From an uncultured Collinsella sp. (GTDB lineage: Bacteria > Actinomycetota > Coriobacteriia > Coriobacteriales > Coriobacteriaceae), in assembly GCA_937934165.1 (NCBI GenBank), contig CALGZX010000004.1, positions 1 to 36,089 on the forward strand: a DNA stretch of 36,089 nucleotides, written 5' to 3'. Positions 14,157-23,025 of the stretch are shown piece after piece. The notes under the pieces were generated by a model. The model was not told where the DNA came from, did no database searches, and was given only the letters and a program-made list of their open reading frames with translations. A program made the translations under genes and the position numbers. The number at the start of each line of letters is the position of its first letter. Within the stretch, counting starts at the first letter, position 1.

Positions 14157-16601
14157 TTAGGCGTGGTCGCGCCAGCTGAGGACGCGCTGCTTCATACCCT
14201 CGATGTCGAGTACGCCTTCGGCAAAGCCCTTGCGCACGAGCTCCTCGGGAACAAACTCGTCGTAGCGGTCAAAGTAAGGCACCTCGCCGGGATAGACGAG
14301 CTCGATGGGATCGAAGTCCTTTTCGGCCTCGGCGGCGAGCACCTCAAAGAACGTCTCCTCGTCGGCCTTCATCTTAAACTGCATAAAGTACGGGCGTGAT
14401 GGGTCGAGTCCGCGAAGGCCCAGCTCCGCGGCGCACTTAATCTTGAGCATGCGCTCGAGTGCCAAAAAGGCGTAGCTGCCCAGCCAGGGGAAGAGCACCC
14501 AGGTGTCGCCACCCAGGTTGATGAGTGGCTTGGTCCCCGCGCCCGAAATCTCGGCCGTATGGCGAGCCTGTGCAAGACGTGCCCGTGCGTTGCCCATGAG
14601 ATACGGATATGCCGCATGCTCGTTGAGCGCTTTGCGCATGCGCTCGAGTACATGCGTATTGATGTCTCCGGGGCAGTCGCCAAAGTAGGCCGGCACCCGG
14701 CCCTTGACCTGCGTGGCAAAGACAGTGTGGCGCTTCCAGTCCACTTCCTCGACAATCCAGCAGTGTCCGGCGATGGCGATGCGCTCACCGGGCGGGGGCG
14801 GATTAACAATCGTGCCCAGCTCGGCCGACTCGCTGCGAACGGTGAACTCCTCGTTTTCCTGGAACACGGCGTAGAACTTAAAGTTGTTGATGATGCGCTC
14901 GCCCGCGAGACCCACGATGAGCCCGCCACCTTCGGTCACCTGGATATGGTCGATCTTAATGAGGTGACGTAGCAGCACACGGTAATCGTCTGCCGAGACA
15001 CGGTGGAAATAGCTGAGCGTGAGCACGCGCTGGGCAAGTTCGGCCGGCGTGAGCTCTCCGGTGCTGGCGAGGGTCGACATGGTCTGGTGATAGAGCAGGC
15101 TGTAAGGGAGTCGATCGAGCTCGGGCGGCTCGACCCACTTTTCCTCGCGATAGAGTTGTACGAGCGCGATGCCTTGCAGGAGCTTCCACGGAATGGTCTC
15201 GGGCATCATCGTGCGCGGCTCGGGTTCTTCCTCGCGCATGACAAACCACATCTCGGGCGGAAGGTCGCGACGGCCTGTGCGCCCCATGCGCTGCAAAAAG
15301 GAGCTGACGGTAAACGGCGCGTCAATCTGGAAGGCGCGCTCCAGGCGGCCGATATCGATACCGAGCTCCAGCGTAGAGGTGGTGACGGTTGTCTGCGCCT
15401 GCTCCTCGTCGCGCATGAGCTCCTCGGCCGTCTCGCGCAGCGATGCCGAAAGATTGCCGTGATGGATTAGAAAGCGGTCGGGCTCGTGTCGACTTTCGCA
15501 GTAGCTGCGCAGCATGGAGCACACGGCCTCTGCCTCCTCGCGCGAGTTGGCAAAGACCAAGCACTTTCGGCCGCGCGTGTGCTCAAAGATATATCCCATA
15601 CCGGGATCGGCGTTGTCTGGCGCCGTGTCGGTGGGGTTGAGGAGTGCCTGTTCGGTCGCTCGCGGGATGTCGACTTCGCCCTCGGGGGCCGAGGAAGTGC
15701 GACGGTCCTTGGGGGCAGCCTTGCCCCGTGCCTGATCACGGCGTTGGCGGCGTTCCTCCTGTGTGAGTTGCCCACTATGGCGCATGTCTTGGGTGCTGAC
15801 GGGTAGTGCCGCGGTTGGTGCCGCCTCAATGCGCTCGCATGCGAGCACCTCAGCTTCCTGCGGACCTGTGCTCGTGAATCCTCGCTGCTGCGCCTGGGGA
15901 CCCGAGTTGTAGAAGTGCTCCATGGAGATGCGCCACACGCGGCGCGGCTCCTCAAAACGTGGGATGACGCAGTTGCGTCCCGTCCCCTGCGACAGGAAGG
16001 CGCCCGTGCGCTCGGGGTCGCCGATGGTTGCCGACAGACCGATGCGGCGGGGCTGCACGCCTGCCATGCGCGAGAGCCGCTCGATAAGGCAGAGCGTCTG
16101 CCCGCCGCGGTCGCCGCGCATGAGCGAATGGACTTCGTCGATAACCACATAGCGCAGGTCGCAGAACATACGAGGGATCGCCATGTGCTTATGGATCAGG
16201 AGCGCCTCGAGTGACTCGGGCGTAATCTGCAAGATGCCGCTCGGTTTTTTGATGAGCTTAGCCTTGTGCGACTGCGAGACATCGCCATGCCAGTGCCAGA
16301 CAGGGATATCGGCTTCTTCGCACAGATCGTTGAGGCGGACGAATTGGTCATTGATGAGCGCCTTGAGGGGGCCAATGTAGAGGGCGCCCACGCTTGCGGG
16401 CGGGTTCTCCCAAAACTCGGTCAGGATGGGAAAGAAGGCTGCCTCGGTTTTGCCAGATGCCGTGGAGGCCGTCAGGAGCACATTGTCTTGCGTGTTGAAG
16501 ATGGCATCTGCCGCCGCAACCTGGATGGAGCGCAGGCTCTCCCAATCGTGGGAGTAGATGAAGTCTTGGATAAACGGGGCGTAGCGGTCAAAGGCGTTCA
16601 C
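14157..16601 (-). CDS. Lhr/BrxHI-type superfamily 2 helicase
   Basis: 814 aa from GTG 16601, which has a perfect AAAGGAGG (16606-16613); an in-frame ATG 30 bases up lacks one. Motifs: TASTASGKT (residues 44-52), DEVH (155-158), LSATIGD (189-195), KCLVFANSREEAEAVC, HHGNLS, TSTLELGIDIGRLERAFQ and QRMGRTGRR. The DEVHSLMRGDRGGQ and LELGID signatures are those of Lhr-like DNA helicases, the group that includes BREX type 2 BrxHI. A low-complexity, charged linker (about 240-330) splits the two RecA lobes. Last gene of the TerB/ATPase/helicase operon, 116 bases after the ATPase gene. Expected job: DNA unwinding or translocation with the ATPase. Confidence 0.88.
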   Translation of the reverse strand: MNAFDRYAPFIQDFIYSHDWESLRSIQVAAADAIFNTQDNVLLTASTASGKTEAAFFPILTEFWENPPASVGALYIGPLKALINDQFVRLNDLCEEADIPVWHWHGDVSQSHKAKLIKKPSGILQITPESLEALLIHKHMAIPRMFCDLRYVVIDEVHSLMRGDRGGQTLCLIERLSRMAGVQPRRIGLSATIGDPERTGAFLSQGTGRNCVIPRFEEPRRVWRISMEHFYNSGPQAQQRGFTSTGPQEAEVLACERIEAAPTAALPVSTQDMRHSGQLTQEERRQRRDQARGKAAPKDRRTSSAPEGEVDIPRATEQALLNPTDTAPDNADPGMGYIFEHTRGRKCLVFANSREEAEAVCSMLRSYCESRHEPDRFLIHHGNLSASLRETAEELMRDEEQAQTTVTTSTLELGIDIGRLERAFQIDAPFTVSSFLQRMGRTGRRDLPPEMWFVMREEEPEPRTMMPETIPWKLLQGIALVQLYREEKWVEPPELDRLPYSLLYHQTMSTLASTGELTPAELAQRVLTLSYFHRVSADDYRVLLRHLIKIDHIQVTEGGGLIVGLAGERIINNFKFYAVFQENEEFTVRSESAELGTIVNPPPPGERIAIAGHCWIVEEVDWKRHTVFATQVKGRVPAYFGDCPGDINTHVLERMRKALNEHAAYPYLMGNARARLAQARHTAEISGAGTKPLINLGGDTWVLFPWLGSYAFLALERMLKIKCAAELGLRGLDPSRPYFMQFKMKADEETFFEVLAAEAEKDFDPIELVYPGEVPYFDRYDEFVPEELVRKGFAEGVLDIEGMKQRVLSWRDHA

Positions 16602-16682
16602 GAGGCCTCCTTTCAAAAGCGAATCTCTCAACGCGGCGGGCAGTGGCTTGCTGCATTACCGCTTCAACGTTTGCCCAGATAA

Positions 16683-16719
16683 AACCTGCCAAAATAAACC
16701 TATCCCTTTTTGGCAGGTT
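16683..16719 (-). promoter_or_regulatory. 12-bp hairpin between ATPase and helicase genes
   Basis: AACCTGCCAAAA (16683-16694) and TTTTGGCAGGTT (16708-16719) pair perfectly around 13 bases and overlap the ATPase stop codon. In the leftward RNA the stem is followed by TTTATC, so it could partly terminate or attenuate, lowering helicase output. It could also protect the upstream RNA, or as DNA serve as an operator. In the rest of this 116-base gap I found only the helicase ribosome site. Confidence 0.4.
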
Positions 16720-18022
16720 AGATGGTGAATTCGGCGAAGTTACGGTCACCGCCTGCGGTGCCGGTGTCGCCTGTTGCTGCTGCCGGCGCCAGCGCGTCGC
16801 CGCCGACGCTTTGCAGCAGCTCGGCTACGTTGGCGTCGGGGTTCTGGCATAGGATGTCGAGCAGCTCGATAAAGTCGCGAATGACTTCACGCGGCGTCAG
16901 ATGTGTGTCGGCTCCCACACGACCGAACTCGATCTTGAGGAAGTCCACCAAGTCGTTCTCGGTAAGCGTGGGCGTCCAGCCAAAGTAGCCGGCGTGAATT
17001 TGCATGAGTTTTTCGATCAGCACCAGCAGCTCCTCGTAGGTGAGTGGCTGCAGACGGATGATGGGCGCGAGCATGTCCTTAAGGTCCTCGCGCGCAAAAC
17101 GGCCTTGAGCGAGACGGCTGCGCAGGGCCTCGTAGGAGAACACGCCGCGGCGGCGGTCTTCGATGGAGGTTGGCGTGCCGCCCATGATCATGCCCAGGTA
17201 CTGTGCTTTACCCTGGAGCGTGTCGTTGTACATGGTCAGGATCTTCTCGTAGTTGTATTGGCGCGTGATGGCGTTGGGAATCTTATACAGATTCACAAGT
17301 TCGTCGATGAGCACCAGCATGCCCTTGTATCCGCTGCAGACCAAAAAGCGTGCAATGAGCTTAACGTAGTCGTACCAGTCGTCGTCGCTGATGATGGTCG
17401 AGGAGCCTAGCTCGGCTCGCGCTTCGCTCTTGGTGCGGTATTCGCCGCGAATCCATTTGGTCACCCGGCTCATAGCCTCTTCATCGCCCTCGGATACGGC
17501 CGCGCGGTAGCGGCGGAGCATGCGTGTGAAGTCGAAGCCGTGGACCATTTCCTCGAGCGGGGCCAGTTGGGCATTGACGACAGACTCATCGGCGTCGGCA
17601 CAGGAGGCGACCCAACGATCCAGGATAAGGTTGAGCGCGCCACCCTCGGGGCGCGTCTTGGTCGATATGTTGCGGATGAGCTCGCGATAGGTGGCGAGGC
17701 CCTGGCCCTGGCCGCCCTGTAGGCGGCGCTCAGGGGAAAGGTCGGCATCGGCGACCACAAAGCCCTCGCCCATGGCATGCGTTCGGATGGTCTGGAGCAA
17801 AAAGCTCTTGCCGGCGCCGTAGCGACCGACTAGGAAACGGAAGCTTGCGCCGCCATCGGCGATGAGGCTCAGGTCGGTGAGCAGAGCACGGATCTCGACC
17901 TCTCGCCCCACGGTGATGTAGGGAAGGCCGATGCGCGGGACCACGCCGCCCTTGAGCGAGTTGAGAATGACGGCGGCGACGCGCTTGGGCACGCGGGGTG
18001 CTGCGGGTGCGGTATCACTCAT
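16718..18022 (-). CDS. BrxD-type P-loop ATPase (DUF2791 family)
   Basis: 434 aa; start ATG 18022 overlaps the TerB gene stop by eight bases. The family signature is clear from the N-terminus: VILNSLKGGVVPRIGLPYI, VGREVEIRALL, FRFLVGRYGAGKSFLLQ (Walker A, 66-73), VVADADLSPERRLQG and STKTRPEGGALNL. Walker B is GMLVLIDELVNLY (235-246) and the sensor strand is YLGMIMGGTP. This is the ATP-binding protein called BrxD (or BrxC-like) in BREX defence loci, where it is usually next to a BrxHI helicase, as here. No BREX methylase or phosphatase (pglX, pglZ) is in the window. Role is inferred as the motor or loader of a DNA-processing complex. Confidence 0.85.
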   Translation of the reverse strand: MSDTAPAAPRVPKRVAAVILNSLKGGVVPRIGLPYITVGREVEIRALLTDLSLIADGGASFRFLVGRYGAGKSFLLQTIRTHAMGEGFVVADADLSPERRLQGGQGQGLATYRELIRNISTKTRPEGGALNLILDRWVASCADADESVVNAQLAPLEEMVHGFDFTRMLRRYRAAVSEGDEEAMSRVTKWIRGEYRTKSEARAELGSSTIISDDDWYDYVKLIARFLVCSGYKGMLVLIDELVNLYKIPNAITRQYNYEKILTMYNDTLQGKAQYLGMIMGGTPTSIEDRRRGVFSYEALRSRLAQGRFAREDLKDMLAPIIRLQPLTYEELLVLIEKLMQIHAGYFGWTPTLTENDLVDFLKIEFGRVGADTHLTPREVIRDFIELLDILCQNPDANVAELLQSVGGDALAPAAATGDTGTAGGDRNFAEFTI

Positions 18023-19760
18023 GGTCTAGGTATCCTCTCACGTCTGCTTCGTAGTCCTCGATAATTTGCGGTCCTGCTGGGCCAAATTCAATAACGGTGT
18101 CGCCCACCAGGTCAAAGAGCGCTTCGTTGATGCTATCGACGAGCATGTCCTCACTCTTGCCCGACTGTGCCACCGCCGATGCCGTCTGCGCTGCGTTTTG
18201 CTCGAGTAATGCTCGAAGATAGGCATCTGCGGCGGGGTCGAGTGCGGACGCGGTGTCGGCGGGCGTGGGCGCTGGTGCGAGGAGCGGGGCTACGACGCCA
18301 AACTGCTCGGTGGAGATGGTCGGCTCGCTAGCCTCGTCCTGCTGCATGGTCGTCGCGACTGGTTCGGCGATCGTGTCGGCCACGGGCTCGGCTTCCCGTC
18401 GCTCGGCAACTGCCACCTCGGCATCCGCAAGCGTGCCGTCCTCGCGCTCCTCGTCGATCAAAAGTGCCTCGCGCGTTTGTGCGGCGGCGCTCCGAATGTG
18501 CCCCAGCTGGCTCAGGTCGATATCGATCTTGACGGGTTGATGCGCGGCATCCCATGAAAGCCATGCCGTGATCTCGTCATCGATAATCTTAGCCAGATAT
18601 TTGGGAACCTTTTCTTCCTTAAGGGGATGGCCGGGATCCAGTGCCAAGCGCAGGCGCTGATCACAAGCGCGCATCATCTCGCCGAGCTTGCTGCTCTTTT
18701 GCCTGCTGCCGTGGATGCGCATACATTCCCAAAAGCCATTTTGGCAGCGGTAGATGTGAATGGGGTCTAGGCGATATTCGCAGTCCTCGTGGCGCTCGGG
18801 CGCAAAGAACACGGCCGAGGCAAACATGGTGTAGGGCATGGCCGTCTCCTCCCCAAACAAGCTCGCTACGATGCCGGTTTTTCGGTGCGTGTCATAGTAG
18901 CGCGCCATACGGACATACACGGCGCATGCCACGTGGCGCAGGTCGCGATGGTGGGAACGGTCGAGCCGTGAGTTATTCAGGTTGTACGTCGAGAGTGCGT
19001 CGATGGCAGCCATGAGCCGCTCCTCATGCGCCTCATCGGGCGGAAGGGGAAGCGTGGGCTCGGAGGTCTTACGACGCGCAGGCGGCAGGTCCGACGGCGC
19101 CGGCGCGGATACAAGGTCTCGCGCCGCGCGGCGCAGCTCGATGAGGGCGTTGTCGAATGCGACGGTTTTAGAGTCGCGAAGCAGCTTGGGATCGAGTTCA
19201 TGGAACACGGCGTAGTCCTGCAGCCACACGCGTGCGAACCGGTCGATGCCGGGTTCAAAGGCGCGATAGGCATCCCAAAATGCCTTGATCTTGTCATAGC
19301 CGTCACGCGGATTGTCGACGCCAATGCCGCAGATCAATTCGTAGAGATACAGAAAAGCAAACGAGGTCGATGTCTCCTCGATATTGCCGCGGCGCACTTG
19401 GGCACGCCAGGTAAAGTAGCCGCGCAACTGTCGATCGCTCATGGCATTGTAGGTGGGAAAGTACGACTTAAAGGTGCCGTTGTAGGGGCAAAGGTCCTCG
19501 AAGTCGGCCATCAGCAGGCCTTGGCGGTAAAAGAGCTCCGCCTCCGACAGCCAACGCCCCGCCCCGCCTTTGGGATCATCTTGCCAGCGCGATATCTCGC
19601 GCATCTTGCGGTACTGGTCGGGGAGGAAGTTCTGCATCTGACGACCGGTCTTGAGAATCGGCTCGTCAGCATAGATTTCGTTTGAGAAGCGGGCGGACTG
19701 GTGGGTCCGGGCCTCGGCCATAATGCGCTCGATGAGCATTTTGACGTCCTGGTCGGCCAC
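18015..19760 (-). CDS. TerB-N/TerB-C domain protein, first gene of a DNA-processing operon
   Basis: 581 aa from GTG 19760, preceded by GGGAGAGGAGAGGG. Residues ~55-250 match the TerB-N domain (YFTWRAQVRRG, SFAFLYLYELICGIGV, WLQDYAVFHELDP). Residues ~390-581 match TerB-C (VKIDIDLSQLGHIRSAAAQT and, at the end, DMLVDSINEALFDLVGD with IEDYEADVRGYL). An acidic Ala-rich spacer (about 440-505) lies within the latter. The central metal-binding TerB module itself is not obvious. Proteins of this layout are known from comparative genomics of tellurite-type (Ter) stress systems, in which they sit with a helicase and an ATPase. It overlaps the ATPase gene. A LexA-like site lies 53 bases upstream. Confidence 0.82.
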   Translation of the reverse strand: MADQDVKMLIERIMAEARTHQSARFSNEIYADEPILKTGRQMQNFLPDQYRKMREISRWQDDPKGGAGRWLSEAELFYRQGLLMADFEDLCPYNGTFKSYFPTYNAMSDRQLRGYFTWRAQVRRGNIEETSTSFAFLYLYELICGIGVDNPRDGYDKIKAFWDAYRAFEPGIDRFARVWLQDYAVFHELDPKLLRDSKTVAFDNALIELRRAARDLVSAPAPSDLPPARRKTSEPTLPLPPDEAHEERLMAAIDALSTYNLNNSRLDRSHHRDLRHVACAVYVRMARYYDTHRKTGIVASLFGEETAMPYTMFASAVFFAPERHEDCEYRLDPIHIYRCQNGFWECMRIHGSRQKSSKLGEMMRACDQRLRLALDPGHPLKEEKVPKYLAKIIDDEITAWLSWDAAHQPVKIDIDLSQLGHIRSAAAQTREALLIDEEREDGTLADAEVAVAERREAEPVADTIAEPVATTMQQDEASEPTISTEQFGVVAPLLAPAPTPADTASALDPAADAYLRALLEQNAAQTASAVAQSGKSEDMLVDSINEALFDLVGDTVIEFGPAGPQIIEDYEADVRGYLDHE

Positions 19761-19798
19761 CGCCCTCTCCTCTCCCTATATGGTGTCGGTGACCTCAT

Positions 19799-19828
19799 AT
19801 CATAGCACAGCATCAAACAGATGTTCGA
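19799..19828 (-). promoter_or_regulatory. LexA-like box and -10 of the TerB operon
   Basis: Read leftward, TCGAACATCTGTTTGA (19828-19813) matches the actinobacterial LexA pattern TCGAAC-N4-GTTCGA at 11 of 12 fixed bases. TATGAT (19804-19799) stands as a good -10, with its -35 position falling inside the box. The GTG start is at 19760. This is the only promoter-like sequence in the 88-base gap between the DUF554 gene and the TerB gene. Binding and SOS control are inferred. Confidence 0.5.
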
Positions 19829-19848
19829 GATAGCACTATGCAGATAGT

Positions 19849-20565
19849 TTAGAACAGGAGGGCGTAGATGACCGCCACGACGACGGAGGGGAGCATGTTG
19901 GCCGTGCGGAAGGTCTGAGGTCGAATAAGGTTAACGCCAACACAGAAGATGAGCATGGAGCCCACAAGCGAAAGGCTGTCGAGGGCTGCGGTGGTCATGA
20001 TGGGGGAGAGTGCGCCGGCAAAAAGCGTGATCGTGCCCTGGAATACGGCAACGGGCAGGGCCGAGAAGATGCAGCCGCGGCCAAGCGAGGCCGTCATGGT
20101 GCAGACGATGATGCAGTCCAGCGCGCCCTTCAGGGCAAGCGTGGACCAGTCGCCGAGCAGACCGTCCTGAATCGATCCTACGATGGCCATGGCACCGATA
20201 CACACGGTGAGCGATGTCGAGACAAAGGCGTTGGTGAACTCGTTGTCGCCTTCGCTGCCGGTTTTGCGCTTGAGCCATTCGCCGAGGTTCTCGATGGCGG
20301 CCTCCAGGTTGATGGCCTCGCCGATGAGCGAACCAAGGGCAAATGAGACGATAAGCATGGTGGTACCGGTGGTCGCCAACGTCTCTCCATCGATAACGAG
20401 CATCTTTTGCATGGTGCCGCCCAGGCCGATAAACAGAACGCACAGCCCCGACGCCTTCATGAGCGTGTCTTGGATGCGGGGCGTAATGAAGCGCCCACCC
20501 ATGAGGCCCAGCAGACCGCCCGCGATCAAAAGCGCGACGTTGATGATCGTTCCTAAACCCGGCAT
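19849..20565 (-). CDS. DUF554 family membrane protein
   Basis: 238 aa from ATG 20565, with AGGAGG just upstream; an earlier in-frame ATG (20589) lacks a ribosome site. Start MPGLGTIINVALLIAGGLLG with LGGTMQKML and the TSLTVCIGAMAIVGSIQDGL block identify the YqgA/YdfK-like DUF554 family of polytopic inner-membrane proteins (six or seven helices here). No transport substrate is established. It lies 89 bases after the secreted-protein gene on the same strand and upstream of the TerB operon, but the latter has its own promoter. Confidence 0.9.
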   Translation of the reverse strand: MPGLGTIINVALLIAGGLLGLMGGRFITPRIQDTLMKASGLCVLFIGLGGTMQKMLVIDGETLATTGTTMLIVSFALGSLIGEAINLEAAIENLGEWLKRKTGSEGDNEFTNAFVSTSLTVCIGAMAIVGSIQDGLLGDWSTLALKGALDCIIVCTMTASLGRGCIFSALPVAVFQGTITLFAGALSPIMTTAALDSLSLVGSMLIFCVGVNLIRPQTFRTANMLPSVVVAVIYALLF

Positions 20566-20654
20566 GAACCCTCCTGTAATTGATGCCAACGCGGCAATCG
20601 TAACAGAACGGGGAGGGGAGCGCTCAGTATCCGAGCCAAGCGGCGGTTAGCGGT

Positions 20655-22055
20655 CTAGGATAGGACGGGGCTAAAGTCGAAGCGCAGCGTCATGAGGTGC
20701 TGCGGGGATTCGATGGCTGCGGCAATGATGTCGGCATCTCGTGCACGATCGAACCCTTCAAGTTCCATTTGATAGGGGAAGTCTTCTTGGATACCGATGC
20801 GACGAGGAACCAAAAGCTTGGTTCCGTCGAATTCTTCGGTTCGCGTTCCGTCTGCTGCAACGGAATAAAGGTGCAACTTGGCGGTCGTTGTGGCATCAAG
20901 TGCCGAGATAGCTTGGATGTCGTTCGATGCGCTCCTTGCTCCCACTGCTGTAAGTGCCGTAGGCGCGACGACTTCACCCGAAGGCAAAAAGACGAGCTCG
21001 ACGGTATTGGGGAACGCGATGAGGATATTTTTGCGGCGGGGCGCATTGGCAGCGACTGGCTCAATGCTTGCGGCATCGACGGTTTCCGTGTGGTCGAGCG
21101 CGACCATCATGCAACAGTTGCCTTCGTCGACATCTGGGGGAGCGGCAAATTCCAGGCCGTCTTTCGGTTGGGGATTGCCTAGTTCGGTGGCGGTGTCGCC
21201 TGGCTTCTCGAGAGGGGCTGCGGCGTTGTCTTCTGATGATGCCTCGTCTGCATCGTCAACATGCGTCGGTGCGTCTGCGACCTCGTCTTTGGGGGATTTG
21301 TCATTATCGCTCGATATGGGAGCAGCAATCCCGACGGACCCCACTCCGTGCCATGTCATTTGGAGCAGCGCCGGATCGGCGAGAATGCGATGCACGCCTT
21401 GCGCCTGGGTGTCGATATTGATGGGGGCGGGTTCTGATCCGCGCGTGAGGTTAAGCGAGCCCTTCTGTCCATTGCTTTGAGTTTCTTGGTCATCCGCGTC
21501 GCCAGCGTAGAACAGCAAAGGCGCATCTCCCGTTGCGATGGCTTCGGTGTCCGCCTTGGTCAGTCGCAGCGATGCCGTAAAGGAGATGATGGGCTGCGCG
21601 CCATCGACATTCGAGGGAACGCAGCCCAGGCATACACCCCCTTCTTCTTCATAGGCCGCGCTGTCGAAGACGACCTTCGCCCCGTTCGCCGAGTCATCGA
21701 CCGAGTCAATATCGATGCGCAGCTCTAGGTCGCATGGGTCGCCATCGGCGTCGACTGCAGCCGATTTCCATGTGCAGATGGCATAACCTGTCTGGGGGCC
21801 GTTCTCCTTGTCCGGTCGCTTGATATCCACGACTATCGAGTCGACCGTATTGCGGTGAAGGCATCCCGAGGTTCGGACCGTGGCGCGTGCGAGCGAAAAA
21901 CGTTGGCAGGCGACGATACCCGACGAATTCGCCACGGGGTTCAGAGCTTGCGGTAAGGAGTTTGCCGTGGCGGGCGTCGCCCAAGCGGCGAGAGGCATAC
22001 CGCTCGCCAGTGCGCTGCAGAGCGCGGCAACGGGCAAAAGGTTTTTGGGTGCCAT
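20655..22055 (-). CDS. Large secreted cysteine-containing protein, unknown function
   Basis: 466 aa; ATG 22055 preceded by AGGAGAACC. The N-terminus is a typical signal peptide (LLPVAALCSALASGMPLAAWA, likely cut after AWA; shown residues 5-25). The mature part has scattered Cys (CQRF, CLHR, CTWK, DPCD, GVCLGC, NCC), which suggests disulfides. A low-complexity Asp/Ala/Pro linker lies around residues 245-310, and a C-terminal beta-rich domain ends without membrane anchor. No known domain recognised. It is the last member of the exported-protein cluster that begins at 23828. Confidence 0.7.
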   Translation of the reverse strand: MAPKNLLPVAALCSALASGMPLAAWATPATANSLPQALNPVANSSGIVACQRFSLARATVRTSGCLHRNTVDSIVVDIKRPDKENGPQTGYAICTWKSAAVDADGDPCDLELRIDIDSVDDSANGAKVVFDSAAYEEEGGVCLGCVPSNVDGAQPIISFTASLRLTKADTEAIATGDAPLLFYAGDADDQETQSNGQKGSLNLTRGSEPAPINIDTQAQGVHRILADPALLQMTWHGVGSVGIAAPISSDNDKSPKDEVADAPTHVDDADEASSEDNAAAPLEKPGDTATELGNPQPKDGLEFAAPPDVDEGNCCMMVALDHTETVDAASIEPVAANAPRRKNILIAFPNTVELVFLPSGEVVAPTALTAVGARSASNDIQAISALDATTTAKLHLYSVAADGTRTEEFDGTKLLVPRRIGIQEDFPYQMELEGFDRARDADIIAAAIESPQHLMTLRFDFSPVLS

Positions 22056-22094
22056 GGTTCTCCTATCTATTCCGCGTACTCCGGTCGTGCTTGG

Positions 22095-22355
22095 CTATTG
22101 GTTGCGTTTGATGTGCAGGCCAAGGCACGTCAGTCCTGCCCCCGCCGTGGCGAAGCCTACCGCAATGAGTTGCCGGGTGTCGTTCGTCTGAGCGAGCGGC
22201 TCGTGACGGCTGTCGCGATTAAGGCCCGAAAGGTCGACGGTCACTTCGGTGGCCGCCTGCGCTTGCTCTTGTTGAGCAAAGGCCATGGTGGGTGCGGACG
22301 CCAAGATGCCGACGATGGCGGCCAGTGCAATCGCCTTAGGACGTGGCGTGCGCAC
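22095..22355 (-). CDS. Small exported protein with LAQTN-like sorting end
   Basis: 86 aa if read from GTG 22355, which overlaps the end of the upstream gene by 20 bases and gives a clean signal peptide (IALAAIVGILASAPTMAFA, then QQ). A longer frame exists but is out of keeping with a signal peptide. After a short mature part comes PLAQTND, then a hydrophobic stretch (LIAVGFATAGAGLTCLG) and a basic tail HIKRNQ. That order (short motif, helix, positive tail) is that of a sortase signal; LAQTN resembles LAxTG of class E sortases with an altered last base. Alternatively it is simply a one-helix membrane protein. No sortase gene in the window. Confidence 0.55.
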   Translation of the reverse strand: MRTPRPKAIALAAIVGILASAPTMAFAQQEQAQAATEVTVDLSGLNRDSRHEPLAQTNDTRQLIAVGFATAGAGLTCLGLHIKRNQ

Positions 22356-22938
22356 CGGGCTCGACCGTCCAGGTGATGCTTGCCACTTGGTCTCCCGTAC
22401 CGCCGGCGTGGTAGATGTCACGCGTGACGCGGGCGACGTGGCCACTCACATTGAGCTTGATTTTGTCCGTTCCGTCGGCAATGCCCTCGTACTTCATGTC
22501 GAAGTTTGCGTCTTTGGAAAGATCGAGGCCCGTAGGCTGAGTCGCCGAGCTGGCATCCTTTTCTGCTTCATCGGGGCCAACCTTAAAATCGATGGAGTTC
22601 TGGGCCGAGCCCGTCTTTGCGTCTGCAACGATTGTCCAGTCGTTCTTGGCCGTGACCTTCATGTTAGTGACGTGGATGCCATATGCCGAGAGGTTGTCGA
22701 TGGTAATCGTCTTGTCGGAGGGTCCTACAAGCTTTCCGTCGGCTTGGGCGGCAAAGGGGATGACCGTTGGCGCCTTAAACGAAACATTGCTAATGTCGGC
22801 CTTCACCGTCACATCGGTGGTTCCAACGCGCACCTCTGCCATGGCCGCCGTTGGCGCGGCGCCCATCGCAAGTGCAAGCGTAAGCCCTGCGCCCACGGCG
22901 AGTGCCCTGGCTCCGCTCAGGTTCATGGGTGTGTTCAT
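22336..22938 (-). CDS. Exported surface protein, WxL-like features
   Basis: 200 aa; ATG 22938 with AAAGGATCG upstream. Signal peptide (ALAVGAGLTLALAMGAAPTA, cut near AMA) precedes a beta-rich domain. Two tryptophan motifs, NDWTIVAD in the middle and ITWTVEPG near the end, resemble the paired W-x-L/V motifs of WxL cell-wall-binding proteins, but this is only a resemblance. No C-terminal anchor. A 7-bp hairpin (TCACGGA/TCCGTGA, 22958-22976) lies just upstream of its ribosome site. Overlap with the next gene suggests coupled translation. Confidence 0.7.
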   Translation of the reverse strand: MNTPMNLSGARALAVGAGLTLALAMGAAPTAAMAEVRVGTTDVTVKADISNVSFKAPTVIPFAAQADGKLVGPSDKTITIDNLSAYGIHVTNMKVTAKNDWTIVADAKTGSAQNSIDFKVGPDEAEKDASSATQPTGLDLSKDANFDMKYEGIADGTDKIKLNVSGHVARVTRDIYHAGGTGDQVASITWTVEPGAHATS

Positions 22939-23025
22939 AATCGATCCTTTCTGCTCGTCACGGACTGTTTCCGTGATGGTTGGACGAATGGGGACAGGGT
23001 GCGGCCCCTGCGAGCGCGTCGGCCA

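Noticed and set aside
14157..19760. Complete BREX system
   Set aside because: Only the BrxD-like and BrxHI-like proteins match; no pglX, pglZ or pglW gene, and a TerB protein instead.
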